Assembly (NCBI GenBank): GCA_900119535.1
Contig: FPJT01000010.1
Span: forward strand, 62,001-126,000
Source of the DNA: Ruminococcus sp. XPD3002
GTDB lineage: Bacteria > Bacillota > Clostridia > Oscillospirales > Ruminococcaceae
Length of the DNA: 64,000 nt
Direction of reading: 5' to 3'
Part shown: positions 54,062 to 63,192 of the stretch, one piece after another
Layout of the letters: each line of letters begins with the position of its first letter
How positions within the stretch are numbered: the first letter of the stretch is position 1
Translations under genes and position numbers: made by a program
The notes under the pieces: generated by a model
Seen by the model: the letters and a program-made list of their open reading frames with translations, nothing else
The model's database searches: none
What the model was told of the DNA's origin: nothing

Positions 54062-55891
54062 ATGAAACTTAAAAAGCTGTTATGTGCCGCTGCGGCAGCA
54101 GTCATAGCCGTTTCGGGCATGACATCATGCAGCGGAAAAAAAGGAAAGAACGAGAAAAGTCTTTCCGATACTTCATCGGTATCGGATTCTGAGAAAGCTA
54201 CCGAGAAAAAGGGAAAGGAAGATATTCAGGTCGAAACTTACCCCGATTATCCCGTATCCTTCCCCGAAATAGAGCAGAAGGACACAGGTGACCTCTACGA
54301 GGCGGAGAAAGCAAAGTTCAACGGAGACCTGCGAGTTGAGTCCCCTGAGCCTGAGACTCCGACTCATGCGGCGACCTCTGATGACAATGACTACGACAGT
54401 GAGGATACTACGGAAGCTGCTACTCAGGCAGTAAGGAAGCCTTACAGCGGCGAGGGATATGTTACGGGATTCAAGCCCGACGGAAGCACTTCCCTTACAT
54501 TTACCGTGGATGCTCCGAGTAACCAGCACTACGACCTGTCATTCAGTATCGCTTCAAAGCGCATAGTGGACTGCCTTGTTACTGTAAACGGTGCGGAGGT
54601 AAGTACCTTCAAGACGATGAACGATAACGAGTTCACACTTATAACTCTTTACGGAGTGTTCCTTACAAAGGGCAAGTCCGAGATAGAGATACGTCCCGAA
54701 AACGGCGATATCAAGCTTGATTATCTGAGAATGTCCAATAATACATCGCTCAGTCAGATAGCATATGATGCGGACGATGCTCCATCAAACAAGGATGCAG
54801 GCGAAGAGGCAAAGAAGCTTCTCACCTTCTTTAATGACAACTTCGGAAAGTTCGTTATCACGGGACAGTATGCTTCCGATGAGGAAAACAAGGAGCTTGA
54901 ACTGATATACCAGACTACGGGCAAATATCCCGTTATAAGATTCTCTGCGATACACAATGCGAATGCGTCCTTCGACAATACCTTCAAGGACATAGACGCC
55001 TGTGCGGACTGGTACAGAAAGGGCGGTATAGTGGGACTTATGTGGTTCTGGGAAGCGCCCTCGAAGAAGCCTTCCGTATACGCAAAGGACACTGATTTCG
55101 ACATAACAAAGGCTGTTACCGATCAGAAGATAGCTGAGCTCACACAGGAGGAGCTCCGCGGTCTCTACGCCGAAAAGAAGATATCAAAAGAGTGCTACGG
55201 CATCATGCTTGACATCGATAATATGGCAGGTCAGCTCACTTCACTGAAAAACAAGGGCATACCTGTACTCTGGAGACCTCTCCACGAGGGTTACGGTGAC
55301 TGGTTCTGGTGGGGAGCAGGCGGCGAGGATGCCTATAAATGGCTCTGGCAGCTTATGTACGACCGCTTTACCAAGTACTTCGAGCTTGATAACCTTATCT
55401 GGGTGTGGAACGGTCAGAGCGAGAGCACTCTCGTGGACAAGAAGACCTTCGATATTGCTTCTGTGGACATATACATGGGAAGCGACAAGGAGTACGGAAG
55501 CCGATATGAACAGTTCCTTGCACTTCAGAAGATAGTCGGCAAGAACAAGATAATCGGCCTCAGCGAGTGCAGTACCATACCCGATATTGACGAGGCTTAC
55601 CGTGATAATTCACTGTGGTCCTTCTTCGGACTCTGGTACGGAAAGTATCTCTGCGATGAGAACGGCGAGCTTTCCGAGGAGTTCACTTCAAAGGACAAGC
55701 TGGTACGTGCATACAACTCCGACGGCGCTATAACTCTCGATGAGTACAAGAAGATAATGGACGGCGAGGAGCTTAAGCCTGCCGTAACAACAGTTGCTAC
55801 CAAAAAGCCTGCCGAAACCACAACTACCGCAGTTGAAACAGGTGCTGAGGAAGCAGTACAGGATACCGAAACAGAAGCCGTTGCGGAATGA
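54062..55891 (+). CDS. Lipoprotein beta-mannanase-like GH26 with CBM35-like module
   Basis: 609 residues. Lipobox MTSC (Cys23), a disordered S/E/K-rich linker, then a beta-sandwich resembling CBM35 (YEAEKAKFNGDL ... GYVTGFKPDGSTSLTFTV ... IKLDYLRM, about 85-235). The GH26 catalytic barrel follows (FVITGQYASDEENKELELIY, WFWEAPS, LWRPLHEGYGDWFWWG with the acid/base Glu, IIGLSECS with the nucleophile Glu). C-terminal T/P/A/E-rich tail. It is anchored outside the cell for mannan cleavage. No dockerin is visible. GGAGG before ATG 54062. Confidence 0.9.
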   Translation: MKLKKLLCAAAAAVIAVSGMTSCSGKKGKNEKSLSDTSSVSDSEKATEKKGKEDIQVETYPDYPVSFPEIEQKDTGDLYEAEKAKFNGDLRVESPEPETPTHAATSDDNDYDSEDTTEAATQAVRKPYSGEGYVTGFKPDGSTSLTFTVDAPSNQHYDLSFSIASKRIVDCLVTVNGAEVSTFKTMNDNEFTLITLYGVFLTKGKSEIEIRPENGDIKLDYLRMSNNTSLSQIAYDADDAPSNKDAGEEAKKLLTFFNDNFGKFVITGQYASDEENKELELIYQTTGKYPVIRFSAIHNANASFDNTFKDIDACADWYRKGGIVGLMWFWEAPSKKPSVYAKDTDFDITKAVTDQKIAELTQEELRGLYAEKKISKECYGIMLDIDNMAGQLTSLKNKGIPVLWRPLHEGYGDWFWWGAGGEDAYKWLWQLMYDRFTKYFELDNLIWVWNGQSESTLVDKKTFDIASVDIYMGSDKEYGSRYEQFLALQKIVGKNKIIGLSECSTIPDIDEAYRDNSLWSFFGLWYGKYLCDENGELSEEFTSKDKLVRAYNSDGAITLDEYKKIMDGEELKPAVTTVATKKPAETTTTAVETGAEEAVQDTETEAVAE

Positions 55892-55942
55892 AAACGCACG
55901 GCTCGGAATAAACTATATAAACAAAACAGGGAGGTAATACAT

Positions 55943-56452
55943 ATGTCATTCAGAAAGATCGATATTTCAGAGCTCTGCTTCAATCCTTTTACCAAGATAG
56001 GAAAAGAGTGGATGCTCATTACAGGCGGAAATATGGACAAATACAACACCATGACCGCTTCATGGGGACAGCTCGGAGTAGCATGGGGCAAAAACGTGCT
56101 TACCTGCTATATCCGTCCCAACCGCTATACCTACGGCTTTGTGGAAGAGGAAGAGGAGTTCACCGCATCGTTTTTCGGTGAAGGATGCCGTGAGGCACTT
56201 GCTTTCTGCGGTTCACATTCGGGCAGAGACTGCGATAAGGCGAAGGAAGCGGGCATAACTCCTGCTGAGGTCGGCGGACTTGTTACATTCGAGGAAGCGG
56301 AAATGGTATTCACCTGCCGCAAGCTCTATGTTTACGACTGGCAGGAAAGCGGATTCGTTACAGATGACGGATTCCCTGCACAGTTCTTCGGAAAAGATCC
56401 CTATCACCGCGCTTACATCGCAGAGATAACAGGAGTTTACGTAAAAGAATAA
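55943..56452 (+). CDS. Flavin reductase family protein
   Basis: 169 residues. FMN-binding split-barrel pattern: WMLITGGNMDKYNTMTASWG, YIRPNRYTYGFVE and the late LVTFEEAEMVFTCRKL, ending VYVKE. Members use flavin as cofactor or substrate. Separate from the GH genes by 51 bases, own GGAGGT. Physiological partner unknown. Confidence 0.8.
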   Translation: MSFRKIDISELCFNPFTKIGKEWMLITGGNMDKYNTMTASWGQLGVAWGKNVLTCYIRPNRYTYGFVEEEEEFTASFFGEGCREALAFCGSHSGRDCDKAKEAGITPAEVGGLVTFEEAEMVFTCRKLYVYDWQESGFVTDDGFPAQFFGKDPYHRAYIAEITGVYVKE

Positions 56453-56460
56453 ACAAGAAA

Positions 56461-56503
56461 AGCCATAAAGAAGCATTGAAACTTCTTTATGGCTGTTTTT
56501 TAT
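56461..56503. terminator. Bidirectional terminator
   Basis: AGCCATAAAGAAG (56461-56473) and CTTCTTTATGGCT (56482-56494), 13 perfect bp, with GTTTTTTAT on the plus side and TTTCTTG on the minus. It lies between the converging flavin reductase and yajC genes. Confidence 0.75.
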
Positions 56504-56515
56504 CGTATGACGGGA

Positions 56516-57034
56516 TCAGTCCTCGTCGTCTTCGTCCGACTTTTTCTTCTTCTTTTTCTTAGCTGAGGGATCTTCGCTGAGTCCTGCGGCAGCAAGAGGG
56601 TTCTTTGCCTTGTCCTTGCCTGCGGCTTCGTTAGCGCGCTCCTTAGCGGAAACATTCTCTGCGATAGCCCAGCTCTTTATGCGTATCTTGTTGCGCTCTC
56701 CGCCTGTCTCAATAACAACTGTGTCTTCACCTGTGCGGACTACCATTCCTACGATACCGCCGTTTGTAACAACTTCGTCGCCTACCTGAATGCTGCTCTG
56801 AAGGTCCTTCATTTCCTGTTCTCTCTTCTTCTGCGGTCTTATGAGCATGAAGTAGAACAGAACTATCATAATAATGAAAGGTACAACGAATGTCATCATT
56901 GAGCCCTGCTGCTTATTAGCTGCATTGTCTGCGGCATCGCCTGCTTCTTCTGCAAAAGCGGTCATAGCAGCGAATGAAGCTGTATAAACTGCTGATATAG
57001 CGGCGATAAGGTATCTTGTGATTTTTTTCTTCAT
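56516..57034 (-). CDS. yajC: Preprotein translocase subunit YajC
   Basis: 172 residues. An N-terminal hydrophobic leader (YLIAAISAVYTASFAAMTAF), then the YajC helix MMTFVVPFIIMIVLFYFMLI followed by RPQKKREQEMKDL and the beta domain (GDEVVTNGGIVGMVV). C-terminal KKKKKKKSDEDDED tail. Accessory part of SecDF. An extra N-terminal segment makes it longer than the usual 90-110 residues. AAGGAGA before ATG. Confidence 0.9.
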   Translation of the reverse strand: MKKKITRYLIAAISAVYTASFAAMTAFAEEAGDAADNAANKQQGSMMTFVVPFIIMIVLFYFMLIRPQKKREQEMKDLQSSIQVGDEVVTNGGIVGMVVRTGEDTVVIETGGERNKIRIKSWAIAENVSAKERANEAAGKDKAKNPLAAAGLSEDPSAKKKKKKKSDEDDED

Positions 57035-57161
57035 AATTATATCTCCTTACTTGCTTGGTCGTTGATCCATACAAAAGATATTATAACATATCATTTTCAA
57101 AAAAGCAATAGTAAGAGAGGACTTTTTTACGGTCTTATCGTCGCTTATTCGTATTTTTTCA

Positions 57162-58148
57162 TCAATACGAGTTGTTTGCAGCAGATGATGCAATTACAGC
57201 AGCAGTTATAGCTGCATACATTGCGGCTTCCTGAGCGGCGATAATTGCCAGTGAAGAAGCGGATACGGCTGCCTGATTGTTAGTGCTGTCATCGTAAAGG
57301 TCGGCTGTGAGCATTGCTGCATGCATGAGTCTTGTCTTCTTGTCGTGACCTAATATGCCGTAGCCCTTCTGTTCTGCGAGAAGGCTGTCGATCTCAACAG
57401 CTGTGTCAACAAGTTCCTTTTCGTCGGCATCGATAACGGATAATGCTGCAAGTGAGGTAAGCTCGTAGGATTTGCCGAACTTGTGTCCCGAATTCTTGAA
57501 CATATCGAACATATTGCAGAACCTTCCGACCTTTTCCTCGGAAGTTCCGTCAGCTATAGCGAGTATATGTGAAACTGTCTGAACAGCGTTCTTGTCGGAG
57601 AATTTCTTCCTGAGAAGGAGATAGCACTGCTCTGCTTCGTCTGCAAGCTGCTTATCGGCCTTTTCCGAGAATGCCATGAAGCCTGCCATGATACTGTCCT
57701 CGCTTGATGTGAGGATAGGGTGATCCTTCTTCATAAGATCGTAGATTCTGCGGCCTCTTGAAGCTATCTGCTCGGCTTCTTCGGGAGTTGTTCTCTCAGC
57801 AAGAAGAGTTGCCAGCATAGCGAGGTATTCCGAGCTATTGAAGTGCTTTTTGAGTATAGCGTACATATCCATTGTCTTCTCGAAATGAGCCTCGGGATCT
57901 TCCGAAACGCAGAGTTTAGAGGCAAATACCGGAAGAACATTTCCCTTGAGATATGAGCCGAAGCCTGCGTTTTTCTTTATGATGCTCCTGCACTGACGAA
58001 GCTTGTCTTCATCAGCTTTAACTCCTGCTGTACAGAATACATTTGCTGCAACGGGATATATATAAGAGTCTTCAAATTTTACTGCCTTTTTGATAGTTTC
58101 TCTGTTTTCGATGAAATCCATTGTGATCTGTTTTGCATTATTTTTCAT
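57162..58148 (-). CDS. DUF4003-family protein
   Basis: 328 residues, almost all alpha-helical. MDFIENRETIKKAVKFEDSY, AMLATLLAERTTPEEAEQIA and SYELTSLAALSVIDADEKEL are typical of DUF4003 as I know it. The Ala/Ser-rich C-terminus (AAQEAAMYAAITAAVIASSA) is hydrophobic but the protein has no clear signal. Function unknown. AAAGGAG ribosome site. Confidence 0.75.
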   Translation of the reverse strand: MKNNAKQITMDFIENRETIKKAVKFEDSYIYPVAANVFCTAGVKADEDKLRQCRSIIKKNAGFGSYLKGNVLPVFASKLCVSEDPEAHFEKTMDMYAILKKHFNSSEYLAMLATLLAERTTPEEAEQIASRGRRIYDLMKKDHPILTSSEDSIMAGFMAFSEKADKQLADEAEQCYLLLRKKFSDKNAVQTVSHILAIADGTSEEKVGRFCNMFDMFKNSGHKFGKSYELTSLAALSVIDADEKELVDTAVEIDSLLAEQKGYGILGHDKKTRLMHAAMLTADLYDDSTNNQAAVSASSLAIIAAQEAAMYAAITAAVIASSAANNSY

Positions 58149-58290
58149 AGTTATTACTCCTTTTTCTGAGGTTTATTTCGTTTCCATGATCATAGTATAT
58201 CATATAGACGAAGAATTGTCCTGTTTTTAATATTACGGAATATTACAACTTTGAAATATTGCTTATCAGGTTCAGAGGAGTTTTTCTGTG

Positions 58291-58326
58291 AAAAATAAAA
58301 AGGACTGCACCCGAAGGTACAGTCCT
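58291..58326 (-). terminator. Terminator after rplL
   Basis: AGGACTG/CAGTCCT stem (58301-58326) followed on the minus strand by TTTTTATTTTT. Confidence 0.75.
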
Positions 58327-58345
58327 GAAAGATACTAAGTAAAAA

Positions 58346-58720
58346 TTACTTGATCTCGATTGTAGCGCCAGCCTCTTCGAACTTAGCCTTAAGCTCGTTA
58401 GCCTCTGCCTCTGAAACGCCTTCCTTGATAGCCTTAGGAGCAGACTCAACTACTTCCTTAGCTTCCTTAAGACCGAGACCGAGAACTTCCTTAGCAACCT
58501 TGATAACAGCCATCTTAGCGTCACCGAATGAAGCAAGGATTACGTCGAACTCTGTCTTAGCAGCAGCGCCGCCTGCAGCAGCACCGCCAGCAGCTGGAGC
58601 AGCAGCGATAGCAGCTGTTACGCCGAATTCTTCCTGGATAGCGTCTACGAGCTCTGAAAGCTCAAGAACGGAAAGAGTCTTGATATCTTCAACAAATTTA
58701 GTGATCTTCTCTGAAGCCAT
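58346..58720 (-). CDS. rplL: 50S ribosomal protein L7/L12
   Basis: 124 residues. N-terminal dimerisation domain ([20 protein letters not shown]), Ala/Gly hinge, C-terminal factor-binding domain ([35 protein letters not shown]). Multicopy stalk protein recruiting translation GTPases. Follows rplJ after 93 bases. AAAGGAG ribosome site. Confidence 0.98.
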   Translation of the reverse strand: MASEKITKFVEDIKTLSVLELSELVDAIQEEFGVTAAIAAAPAAGGAAAGGAAAKTEFDVILASFGDAKMAVIKVAKEVLGLGLKEAKEVVESAPKAIKEGVSEAEANELKAKFEEAGATIEIK

Positions 58721-58813
58721 GATAATAATCTCCTTTTAATAGTATTTGCCGTTAAACGGCGATAGATCTTGTATTAAGCTGCGGACTGAAAAGTCCTGTA
58801 GATATGAAAGAAA

Positions 58814-59326
58814 TCAGGCAGCTTCTTCTGATTTCTTGTCTGCAACAGCCTTGACAGTTGCAGCGAGCTTCTGAAGGGGACCCTGCAGAGAGCCAACGAG
58901 CTGAGCGAGCAGCACGTCCTTTGAAGGGATCTTGGAAAGAGCGATAACTCCTGCCTGATCATAGATCTCACCCTCAACGTAGCCAGCCTTAAGATTGAAC
59001 TTATCGTCGCCAGCCTTCTCAGCGAACTTACCGAGGATTCTTGCGGGAGCTGTCTGATCGTCGTTTGAAAGAGCGATAGCAGTTGTACCGTTGAGTACAT
59101 CGTCAAGACCTTCGATACCGCAGTTCTTGAAAGCACGGAGAAGCATTGTGTTCTTCTCTACGAAGTAGTTAACGCCAGCCTCACGGAGCTCTTTTCTGAG
59201 CTTAGTATCCTCTTCAACAGTGATACCCTTGTAATCAACGAGAACGCCTGAAACGGAATTCTTGATGAGGTCTGTGAGCTGTTCAACCTTAGCCTTCTTA
59301 GCTTCGAGTACAGCATTACTTGGCAT
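58814..59326 (-). CDS. rplJ: 50S ribosomal protein L10
   Basis: 170 residues. MPSNAVLEAKKAKVEQLTDL, GVLVDYKGITVEEDTKLRKE and LREAGVNYFVEKNTMLLRA are L10 motifs; the C-terminal helix binds L12 dimers. ATG 59326 behind GGAGGTG. It is preceded by an L10-type autoregulatory leader. rplK and rplA are not adjacent here. Confidence 0.97.
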   Translation of the reverse strand: MPSNAVLEAKKAKVEQLTDLIKNSVSGVLVDYKGITVEEDTKLRKELREAGVNYFVEKNTMLLRAFKNCGIEGLDDVLNGTTAIALSNDDQTAPARILGKFAEKAGDDKFNLKAGYVEGEIYDQAGVIALSKIPSKDVLLAQLVGSLQGPLQKLAATVKAVADKKSEEAA

Positions 59327-59502
59327 GTGTGTATTCACCTCCGAATTGATCTTATCGTATCCGAAGAGCAAAAAAGTCCTTTGCCGACAGCGCGGAAAAG
59401 GACAATGATAACATAGATATATCACTTGCAATTCCTCGGCGGGACTTATGGTTAAAACCTGCCAGCTGTCTTTAGAATACGATACTGCTTATTTATCGCA
59501 GC
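59327..59502 (-). ncRNA. L10 leader (autoregulatory mRNA structure)
   Basis: The minus-strand leader between the rplJL promoter and rplJ contains GACAGCTGGCAGG, the conserved CCGCCGAGGAATTGCAAG-like 3' element of the L10 leader, and then a terminator-like hairpin (GTCCTTT with AAAGGAC plus TTTTTTGC, near 59402-59367). L10(L12)4 binds this leader in Firmicutes and limits transcription into the operon. Confidence 0.8.
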
Positions 59503-59508
59503 TTATTG

Positions 59509-59537
59509 ATTATATCACATCGTAAAGCGTTTGTCAA
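59509..59537 (-). promoter_or_regulatory. Promoter of rplJ-rplL
   Basis: Minus strand TTGACA (59537-59532), 17 bases, TATAAT (59514-59509): perfect consensus. Confidence 0.85.
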
Positions 59538-59566
59538 GTGGTATATGGAATTTTTTGAATATTTAG

Positions 59567-59980
59567 CTAAATAGCTTCTTTTATAGCGGCTTTTGCCTTT
59601 GTGACTATGGTCTTATCGTTATCGTATGAAAGAATATTTGCCGCATATGAGATATCTACCCAGCGTATCTCTGCTATCTCATCCTCCTGTGGGATGAAAT
59701 TGACGTTTTTGGCTTTTGCAAGAAAGTAAACAACGACTTTTATGGTATCCTTTTTCGGACAGTATGTCACCGTCTCGCGGAAAGTCGGATCGATTATCAC
59801 ATCGATCGAGGTCTCTTCCATTATCTCACGTTTTGCAGTCTCAACTTCGGTTTCGCCTGATTCAACGTGTCCCTTCGGGAAGGACCAGTGACCGCTGTTT
59901 ATATGCTTTATGAGGAGTATCTCGGTATTCCCGTGGAATTTCCTGTATACGATAGCTCCGCATGATTTTTCGTGAAGCAT
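59567..59980 (-). CDS. Nudix hydrolase (MutT-like)
   Basis: 137 residues. Nudix box GHVESGETEVETAKREIMEE followed by TSI (the usual Gly after EE is Thr-Ser, as in many Ap4A-type members). SCGAIVYRKFHGNTEILLIK at the start and GHWSFPKGH support the bis(5'-nucleosyl)-tetraphosphatase-like branch. ATG 59980 lies 6 bases after AGGAAAGGA. Ends 30 bases from the rplJL promoter. Confidence 0.85.
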   Translation of the reverse strand: MLHEKSCGAIVYRKFHGNTEILLIKHINSGHWSFPKGHVESGETEVETAKREIMEETSIDVIIDPTFRETVTYCPKKDTIKVVVYFLAKAKNVNFIPQEDEIAEIRWVDISYAANILSYDNDKTIVTKAKAAIKEAI

Positions 59981-60152
59981 GCTCATTCCTTTCCTGCCGT
60001 CTTTCGGCGGCATAATGTGAGTACCTGTTGGATATCAAGCAGGTTCCTCGTTGTAGTTTCACAAATATTATATCATATTTTGTGGAATTTGTCTATAGTT
60101 CACATAGTAAAAAAATGGCGAATTTTATGACACATAATTTATCACGCGTTTT

Positions 60153-60246
60153 TATTGCTCCGCCAACTGACTCTTGATTTTTCTCCCTTGCCTTTCGCTG
60201 CCCGTCCTTCGCTATAATTCTTCGAGAGTAAATTGGCGGAACAATA
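60153..60246. mobile_element. MITE-like element, relative of 25461-25622 (94 bp)
   Basis: Termini TATTGCTCCGCCAA (60153-60166) and TTGGCGGAACAATA (60233-60246) match as inverted repeats at 13 of 14 positions and share TATTGCTCC-n-CCAACT with the 25.5-kb element. Interior has CCCTTGCCTTTCGCTGCCCG and no ORF. The rest of 59981-60392 holds only the promoter at 60313. Confidence 0.55.
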
Positions 60247-60312
60247 CTGTGATGAATTGATGAAAACAGCTGTCCTCCATTGTGAAAAAGTGATGAAATA
60301 ACGCTTAATATA

Positions 60313-60341
60313 TTGACTTTTTCGGTAAAATACTGTATACT
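60313..60341 (+). promoter_or_regulatory. Promoter of the VWA-phosphatase-kinase triad
   Basis: TTGACT (60313-60318), 17 bases, TATACT (60336-60341), about 50 bases before the VWA gene start. Confidence 0.6.
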
Positions 60342-60392
60342 TATATTTGCAGTTTATTCTGCATGATGTACAGATTAAAGGAGGATATAATT

Positions 60393-61079
60393 ATGGCAGG
60401 ACAGGGCATGGGTGAATACTGCGTTGATATCGTTATGTGTATCGATGCTACAGGCAGTATGGCTCCTATTCTGGATGAAGTTAAAAGAAACGCTATCTCA
60501 TTCTATGAGAAATTCATCGAATCAATGGATGAAAATGATAAAGAGGTCGAAACCCTTCGTATAAAGGTCATCGCTTTCCGCGATTACGGTGTAGATCCCG
60601 AACCAATGGTAGAGTCTCAGTTCTTTAAGTTACCTGAGGATAACGATGCATTCCGTGCATTTGTCAACGGTATCGAGGCTAAGGGCGGCGGAGACATCCC
60701 CGAGAACGCTCTTGAGGCTATCGCTCTTGCACTTAAGTCCGACTGGACTACAGAGGGTTCCAAGAGACGTCACGTTGTACTGGTGTTCTCAGACGCTCCG
60801 GCACTTCCGCTCGGCGCTCGTGCAGGTTCCGCAGGATATCCTACAGGAATGCCTGCTGATATCGCTCAGCTCGGTGCTTGGTGGGAAGCTACAGACCAGA
60901 CTCTCGGAAGCAACTATCAGGCTAAGGCAGGACGTCTTGTTGCCTTCGTTCCTAACGCAGAGCCTTGGACAGAGCTTCAGGCATGGAACAGATACTGGCC
61001 TGCATTCTCACCTGCAGGAACAGGTCTTCCCGATGTAGATATACAGTCTGCTATCGACCTTGTTGTAGGTTCATTCTGA
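60393..61079 (+). CDS. TerY-like VWA-domain protein
   Basis: 228 residues, a single von Willebrand factor A domain. MIDAS motif IDATGSM near 16, FRDYG near 80, the Thr/Gly-rich GGGDIPENALEAI near 110, and VLVFSDAP near 140. No signal peptide, so cytoplasmic. It heads an operon with a PP2C phosphatase and a protein kinase, the TerY-P arrangement described in tellurite/stress-response systems. ATG 60393 behind AAAGGAGG. Confidence 0.82.
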   Translation: MAGQGMGEYCVDIVMCIDATGSMAPILDEVKRNAISFYEKFIESMDENDKEVETLRIKVIAFRDYGVDPEPMVESQFFKLPEDNDAFRAFVNGIEAKGGGDIPENALEAIALALKSDWTTEGSKRRHVVLVFSDAPALPLGARAGSAGYPTGMPADIAQLGAWWEATDQTLGSNYQAKAGRLVAFVPNAEPWTELQAWNRYWPAFSPAGTGLPDVDIQSAIDLVVGSF

Positions 61080-61146
61080 TCAGCGTATTTGACCGAGGCG
61101 GAGCTATTTCTGCTTCGGTCATAATTTGTTTAATAAGGAGATAATT

Positions 61147-63192
61147 ATGGAATTGACCGTATACAGACAGTCCTCTAAAACACGCCCCGACGGCACTGTG
61201 GTCTATAAGGGCGAGGACGCTCTGCCCTATGTTGACGGACAGCTTATCATGGCTGCCGACGGACTCGGCGGAGCTGCCGCTATCAGGCATCAGAAAATCG
61301 CTCCCGAGCTTTTCAGCGAGGACAAGCTTCTTGATACCCTTTTCAACGGCGTTTATAACGACTATAATAACGATATTCTCGTAAAATACGTTACCGATTC
61401 CTTTTTCGAGCTGTTTGCCGTTAAGGACTGCTATACGGATAACGTCAACAATATAAAAAAGAGCGGATATTTCGCTTCTCGTATCGTAACTGCGATACTT
61501 CTCCACGATTTCCTTACAAATCCCGTTTTCAAGCCTGAGGTGTTCTTCGATGCCCTTGCAAAAGAGGAAAATGAGGACGAAAGGAAAAAGGCTCTCGGCC
61601 GTCTCGGAGACTACTTCTCGGATAAGATACGTTCCGACCTTCGCAGTATAGCGAAGAATGCAAACCTCGTCTATGAGTCATCATACTCGGGACTTGCCCT
61701 TCTCGGAACTACGCTCTGCGCTGCTTACTACCACGAGCTCAAGGACGCTGTTGAGGCTATTTACATCACCGCAGGCGATTCGCGCCCCTATGTATGGAAC
61801 GTTACGGACGGTCTTTCGCAGATAGTTGCCGATGAGGAAGGCGACGACGGAGGTATGACCAACTACATAAAAGCCAACGATGACGAGTCTTTCCGCATAA
61901 ACTGCCGTTATATGCGCTTCAATAAGCCTTGTGTACTCTTCTGCGCTTCGGACGGATGCTTCGATTCGGGCTATTTCATCGCTCCTATGGCTTTCGAGAA
62001 GCTTCTCCTTGAAACTGCCTGCAAGTGCGTATCCGAGGAGGAAATGGGCAAGCAGCTCACAGAGTTCTTCACGGAGTACGGCAGACACGACGACAGCAGT
62101 ACCATTGCAATGAAATTCTTCGGCTACAGGGACTTCTCCGCATTCCGCAATGAAGCACAGAAGCGCCTTGATGTCATAAAGAAAGAGTATATCTCAAAGA
62201 TGCCCGACCTTCTGGAGAATGACTATATCAGCGATTCGGAAAAGTCTCCCGATGAGAAAAAGAAGATGTATGCTGAGATAAAGGAGTCTCTTAACGGCAG
62301 CAAGGCAGTTCAGAATTTCTGCTGCACAGCGGTAAGAGACAGCGTTTTAGCAGATATGCAGGACAGCGATGAGCTGAAAGCTGCAAAGGAAGCTGCTGAA
62401 AAGGCAGTCGCTCCCCTTGCGGACGAGATACGCAGGAATTACGCCGAGTACCTTATGCGCGCTCCCGAGGGCAGCGGTTTCGATACAAAGTCCGCAGAAC
62501 AGGTGGCTGAAATGGGCGAGGGCTGCCGTGTGCAGTTTGAAAGCTACATCAAGCAGCTTGAACAGCATAAGAACAGCGTCGGCGAGACTGCAAAACAGCT
62601 CAATTCCCTTATCGAGCAGATAAGCGGTATCGGAGTTCCCGACAGCATCGACGATTACAGGGCAGTGACTTTCAGCGAGCTGAAATCCTGCGAGGCGTCT
62701 ATGAACAGCACTCTCGATTTCCTTGTAAGTCTCAAAGAAGGCAGCAATATCAGCATAAACAATATGCTTAAGCGCAAGGACGAGTATCTCCGTCAGAACC
62801 GTAAACTTGCGGAAAAGAGCGAGAATCAGCTTGACCGTCTCTGTGAACTGGTCATAGACGGGACTGTTCCTGCATCGAAGGAAGCTTCCGCTATGGTCAA
62901 GGCTGTAAAGGATTCAAGAGAGAAGGTAAAGGAGCTTTCTGACAAGTCAGCTGCCGAAGCAGTTGCAAAGGCTGCCGCTGAATACTGGAATTCAAACGGC
63001 GCCGCTATAGTTGAAAAGGCTGCAAACGGCAATATTACCGGGATCCCAGAGGATGTGGCTGCTGAGATAAATGCTGCTCTTGAAGCTGCCGCAAGTGAGG
63101 ACAGCGAAACAGCAGAAAAGGCTAAGCTCCAGAGAGAGCTCTTCGGAAAATACAATAAGAACTATTCAAAGTATATGAGAGGTGACGAATAA
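61147..63192 (+). CDS. PP2C-family phosphatase with long helical C-terminus
   Basis: 681 residues. PP2C motifs: IMAADGLGG (near 35), LLGTTLCAAYY (near 185), ITAGDSRPYVW (near 215), VLFCASDGCFDSGY (near 265) and GRHDDSSTIAM (near 315). Residues from about 340 to the end are helical, Glu/Lys/Ala-rich, probably coiled-coil (EQLEQHKNSVGETAKQLNSL), an unusual addition. It likely removes phosphates set by the kinase encoded next. Start ATG 61147 behind AAGGAGA. It lies 67 bases after the VWA gene. Confidence 0.85.
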   Translation: MELTVYRQSSKTRPDGTVVYKGEDALPYVDGQLIMAADGLGGAAAIRHQKIAPELFSEDKLLDTLFNGVYNDYNNDILVKYVTDSFFELFAVKDCYTDNVNNIKKSGYFASRIVTAILLHDFLTNPVFKPEVFFDALAKEENEDERKKALGRLGDYFSDKIRSDLRSIAKNANLVYESSYSGLALLGTTLCAAYYHELKDAVEAIYITAGDSRPYVWNVTDGLSQIVADEEGDDGGMTNYIKANDDESFRINCRYMRFNKPCVLFCASDGCFDSGYFIAPMAFEKLLLETACKCVSEEEMGKQLTEFFTEYGRHDDSSTIAMKFFGYRDFSAFRNEAQKRLDVIKKEYISKMPDLLENDYISDSEKSPDEKKKMYAEIKESLNGSKAVQNFCCTAVRDSVLADMQDSDELKAAKEAAEKAVAPLADEIRRNYAEYLMRAPEGSGFDTKSAEQVAEMGEGCRVQFESYIKQLEQHKNSVGETAKQLNSLIEQISGIGVPDSIDDYRAVTFSELKSCEASMNSTLDFLVSLKEGSNISINNMLKRKDEYLRQNRKLAEKSENQLDRLCELVIDGTVPASKEASAMVKAVKDSREKVKELSDKSAAEAVAKAAAEYWNSNGAAIVEKAANGNITGIPEDVAAEINAALEAAASEDSETAEKAKLQRELFGKYNKNYSKYMRGDE

